Of a stretch of 21,500 bases of DNA, positions 18,820 to 21,500 are shown one piece after another. The stretch is from Byssochlamys sp. IMV 00236 (Eukaryota > Ascomycota > Eurotiomycetes > Eurotiales > Thermoascaceae): the NCBI GenBank assembly GCA_001931875.2, contig MSJH02000087.1, positions 1 through 21,500 of the forward strand. The letters are read 5' to 3'. The position numbers were made by a program, and so were the translations under genes. The notes beneath the pieces are model-generated. The model was not told where the DNA came from, did no database searches, and saw nothing but the letters and a program-made list of their open reading frames with translations. Position 1 is the stretch's first letter; every line of letters begins with the position of its first letter.

Positions 18820-19853
18820 AATTCGCTCCTGTCCTGTTTTCTGTTTTTATCTTTTTCTAGAATCATTATCGTACTTATTAATTCTTTTTCCTCTCTATCT
18901 AATCCTATGAGTAGTAGTAACATCTACACAATCTTCTTGTTAAAGATCGATGGCCCTACAACATTGCCTATATAACGCAAAATGAAAGTTGTGAAAAAGG
19001 TGTACAATAGATTAAATGAATTGGTGCTTTTGTCAACACTCCCCCTTCTTCTCTTTAAACCAGCCAGCCTCATCCTTTTATTTCTTGGTATACTGCAGTT
19101 GAATCAAGATGAAAAGATGGCATGGTTAATGCCTCAAGTTTTTTGAGTTTCTTGCTTTTTTTTTTTATTGAATGTTTTAATGCTTTTGCTTTCCATGTTA
19201 ATTCGAGCAATAATTCCATATCAAGCCTAAATATGCCCATTGGCGTAGAGAACTTGGATATGGAAGTTCTGGAGACTCTGATAACATAGCCCTACGTGAG
19301 CATAAAAGTTAAAAAAATGATATTGAAACTTATCCCTGCTCATGACATCAAAACCTATAACATACAGGCTGTTAAGTTTATCCAAATATTATTCACAATA
19401 GCACAGACCATATCCTTTAACGTTTTGGGTGACTTGAAAAACTTGTCACTCATGCATTTGCTGTCTGTTGTAACCTACTGTGTTCTCCCCAGCTTCAATA
19501 CAACCAATTTCATTGCAATTTCTTTGTTTTTTTTTTTTTTTTTTTCAAGGTCACTTTGAAATGGAAAAATACTTGTCCATAAAAGGCAATTTTTAAGCAA
19601 AACATGTAGTATGTTATGTTGAACATGCCTCTAAAACTTATACCTATAGCATTTCATAATGTAATTTATAAGCAAATGCAACAAGCTTCAACCATACTAT
19701 TTTAGTAAAAGATGTATATTATGTTTAAATAGGACCGTGCGATTAACTCTGCAAGAAAAAAAAAAGAAAATTTATTTAATATACAAAAAGGTATACATTG
19801 ACTATACAAAATTTGCTTGGATCCCCCTTTTCCCCTCTAAAAAGAAAAAAAAA
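18820..19853. other. Gene-poor AT-rich region
   Basis: About 1 kb without a gene I can support. It holds several T or A homopolymers (for example near 19158 and 19527-19545) and a few short frames. One short stretch at about 19231-19311 looks mildly coding in one plus frame but has no start, no partner exon and no recognisable family. The right end carries the 3' flank of the gene at 19854-20683. Confidence 0.5.
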
Positions 19854-20683
19854 TTAAGTACTTGAACGATTACTGTTGACAAACATCATCATAGCATGAG
19901 CCGCTGCTGCCGCTGCTGCTGTGGTTGTGGTTGTTGTGGTTGTAGAGGAAGAAGAAATGCTGTTGGTAGTAGATGATATTTCAGGGTTTTTGTCTTCTAC
20001 TAGCAAATTCGGAATAGACAATGACAGGCGTAACTGACTTGTTCTTGTCCAATTTTGATCATCTTCTTGATTGTCCTGCTGTCTATCCTTTTCGGTCATT
20101 GCAATAGCATAAGATAAAAAGTCTAGAGAATTTTTGATAGGGTGATTGTCTGTCTTGAGCATGGCGTTGTCGTTGTCATGGATATTGGCGGGTGAAGTTG
20201 GCATGGCAGTTGCTATGGAAGCGGTAGTATTGGTACTATGAGCAAGATGACTACTCTTTCTCCTGTACTTTTTATTTGGTCGTTCTGTAAAATCATCATC
20301 CATTAAATCATTTGGAGAAGTGACTGGACTTGATAATGATCTGTTTAATAACCTTGATCTTTTATATTGGCTAGGATGATGATTATTGTGAATGCATTTG
20401 TCAATGATATGTTGCTGTGTAAATCTTGGTATTGGTATGTCTTTTATCAATTGTTTTTGTTTCTGTTTCCATAAACACTCTACATCCAGCAATGTATTAT
20501 TCTCCCAGCCATTATTCAATTTGAACTTTGCAAAGCCTAATCTTGCTCTTAAGGATTCAATATGCTATTTTATTAAAAAAAATTAGTATTTATGCAGCAA
20601 GGGATAAAATAAATTATATTTACTCGATTTATGTCTTGGTTATAGGCTAAATCTGTTTGGATATATTTAATGTTATTCTGCAT
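19854..20683 (-). CDS. Whi5/Nrm1-like motif protein, low-complexity (putative transcription regulator)
   Basis: Two exons, 20624-20683 and 19854-20564, joined across a 59-nt intron (20565-20623, GTAAAT donor, AAAATAG acceptor, phase 0); 256 aa. The ATG at 20681-20683 opens MQNNIKYIQ. The junction yields ESLRARLGFAKFKLNNGW (residues about 23-40), which matches the L-x2-RL-x2-A-x-FK core of the Whi5/Nrm1 GTB motif that binds G1/S transcription factors. The rest is disordered: a basic patch (NKKYRRK) likely to be a nuclear signal, SSPVTSP resembling CDK sites, and C-terminal Ser, Thr and Ala homopolymer runs coded by triplet repeats. If the motif is real the protein would be a nuclear cell-cycle or transcription repressor; that is inference from one short motif. 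Otherwise it is an uncharacterised fungal protein. The gene itself is well supported. Confidence 0.6.
19899..19965 (-). repeat. Triplet repeats coding Ser/Thr/Ala runs
   Basis: On the minus strand successive TCT/TCA, ACA/ACC and GCA/GCG codons encode runs of Ser, Thr and Ala near the C-terminus of the Whi5-like protein. An imperfect microsatellite. Confidence 0.7.
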
Positions 20684-21500
20684 AAAAAAAAAAAACAAGT
20701 AAAATGTTCAAGTAAAGAAGAAGAGTAGAAAAAAGAAAAGAGGTTATTCGCATCCTTATTTCGGTTACTATTTTACGCCCCCGCTAGTTTTCTTTTGCTT
20801 TTTCTTTTTTTTTTTACTATTTTTTTTTTTATTTAAAAAAATCATAGTTCACGTAAAAAAAAAAAAAATTAAAAAAAGAGCGCGTCTCGGAGATTGAAAT
20901 AAACAAATGTGCCCTGATGGGTAGTTTCAAAAAAAAAAAAAAACTGGCGCGGTTAAATTTAGCTATGTTCATTATGGCTTTTTGAAATTGTGATTGGCCG
21001 TCTGAAGTTTTTTGTTTTACCAAATTAAGTAGCATATTGACCTGCTTGTGTAAATGATATTGTCTATACCAGAACTTTGTTTTGTCATTTGGCTTATATA
21101 ATATCTTGAGAGTGAATCTGTAACTCAATCATTTGGGTTGGGTCAGAATTCAAAATCAGGAAAAAATTGTAAAAAAAAAAGATATACAGACAAAATATAA
21201 AAAAAAAAAATAGAAAAGAAAAAGCGTATGTCAAATTTATTTGGCCCGTGTTCAGGAACACTAAAATGCGGTATCTTTGGTTTTTATTTATAAATCCGGT
21301 AATAGCTGATCATTACAAGGATAAGCTACGTATAGTTTTTACATTAACACGTATAGTCATAATGTATGAGAAAAAAGGTATTTGTTGTACTGTAATCTTA
21401 GGCTTACACTATTGCTGTATTCCTTTATCATTCCAATATCATTTTCGCGTTTTTTGACTCTATATTCACGCATTTTTTTTTTTTTTTTTTTTGCAAATGT
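20684..21500. other. AT-rich upstream region with homopolymers; one doubtful ORF
   Basis: This is the 5' region of the Whi5-like gene. It contains many A and T runs of 9-20 nt. A minus-strand open frame at 20829-21128 has a coding-looking first half (LYKPNDKTKFWYRQYHLHKQ) but starts at a TTG, is preceded by an in-frame TGA, and dissolves into poly-Phe from T runs. It may be one exon of an unrecognised gene. GCGCGT (about 20881) and GGCGCG (20946-20951) are the only GC-rich hexamers and resemble G1/S promoter elements. I see nothing further to the window end. Confidence 0.4.

Noticed and set aside
19296..19559. 87-codon plus-strand frame ending in poly-Phe
   Set aside because: GTG start, composition typical of AT-rich noncoding DNA, ends in a T homopolymer, no recognisable motif.
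1..21500. CRISPR arrays, bacterial operons, phage or toxin genes
   Set aside because: No spaced direct repeats or bacterial gene features were seen; spliceosomal introns are present throughout the recognised genes.

Overview
The window reads as nuclear DNA of an early-diverging fungus, most likely Mucoromycota (Mucorales-like). Genes carry many very short introns (about 40-65 nt) with GTAAGT-type donors. Intergenic DNA is AT-rich with pyrimidine tracts upstream of start codons. RalGAP-beta and Rap1GAP-type genes are present, which Dikarya mostly lack. This placement is inferred from gene structure and protein resemblance, not from a search.

Layout, left to right. (1) 29-928 (+): a small SAM-dependent methyltransferase. 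(2) 960-2123 (-): an intact one-exon Gag-like protein with no pol, ending 31 bp from the methyltransferase stop. (3) 2380-3477 (-): a reticulon-domain ER protein. (4) 3623-6384 (-): the long form of tRNase Z, 7 exons, 816 aa. (5) 6485-7330 (-): a stand-alone 2H phosphoesterase-like protein. (6) 7361-8488 (-): Kae1/OSGEP of the KEOPS complex, 3 exons, 340 aa. (7) 8639-9120 (-): mitochondrial Hsp10, 4 exons, 103 aa, with an intron directly after the ATG. (8) 9307-13559 (-): RalGAP subunit beta, 11 exons, 1235 aa. (9) 13560-14164: divergent promoter region. (10) 14165-17099 (+): a Rap1GAP-type GTPase-activating protein, 10 exons, 823 aa. (11) 17100-19853: gene-poor DNA with a strict purine/pyrimidine alternation tract and several unidentified ORFs. 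(12) 19854-20683 (-): a two-exon protein with a Whi5/Nrm1-like motif and Ser/Thr/Ala runs. (13) 20684-21500: AT-rich DNA with homopolymer runs and one doubtful ORF.

Exon structures were rebuilt by hand from splice sites, phase and family conservation. For tRNase Z, Kae1, Hsp10, RalGAP-beta, RapGAP and the reticulon gene the summed exon length is an exact multiple of three, with no internal stop noticed in the reconstructed frames.

Two functional groupings stand out. tRNase Z, the 2H protein and Kae1 are adjacent, same-strand and tightly spaced, and two of the three are core tRNA-maturation enzymes. Two RapGAP-superfamily genes diverge from one 605-bp region: one keeps the catalytic Asn motif and the other, the presumed beta partner, lacks it. 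The most novel-looking items are the lone Gag gene, the stand-alone 2H protein beside tRNA enzymes, and the unidentified ORFs at 17.4-18.8 kb. I did not find a clearly new multi-gene system.
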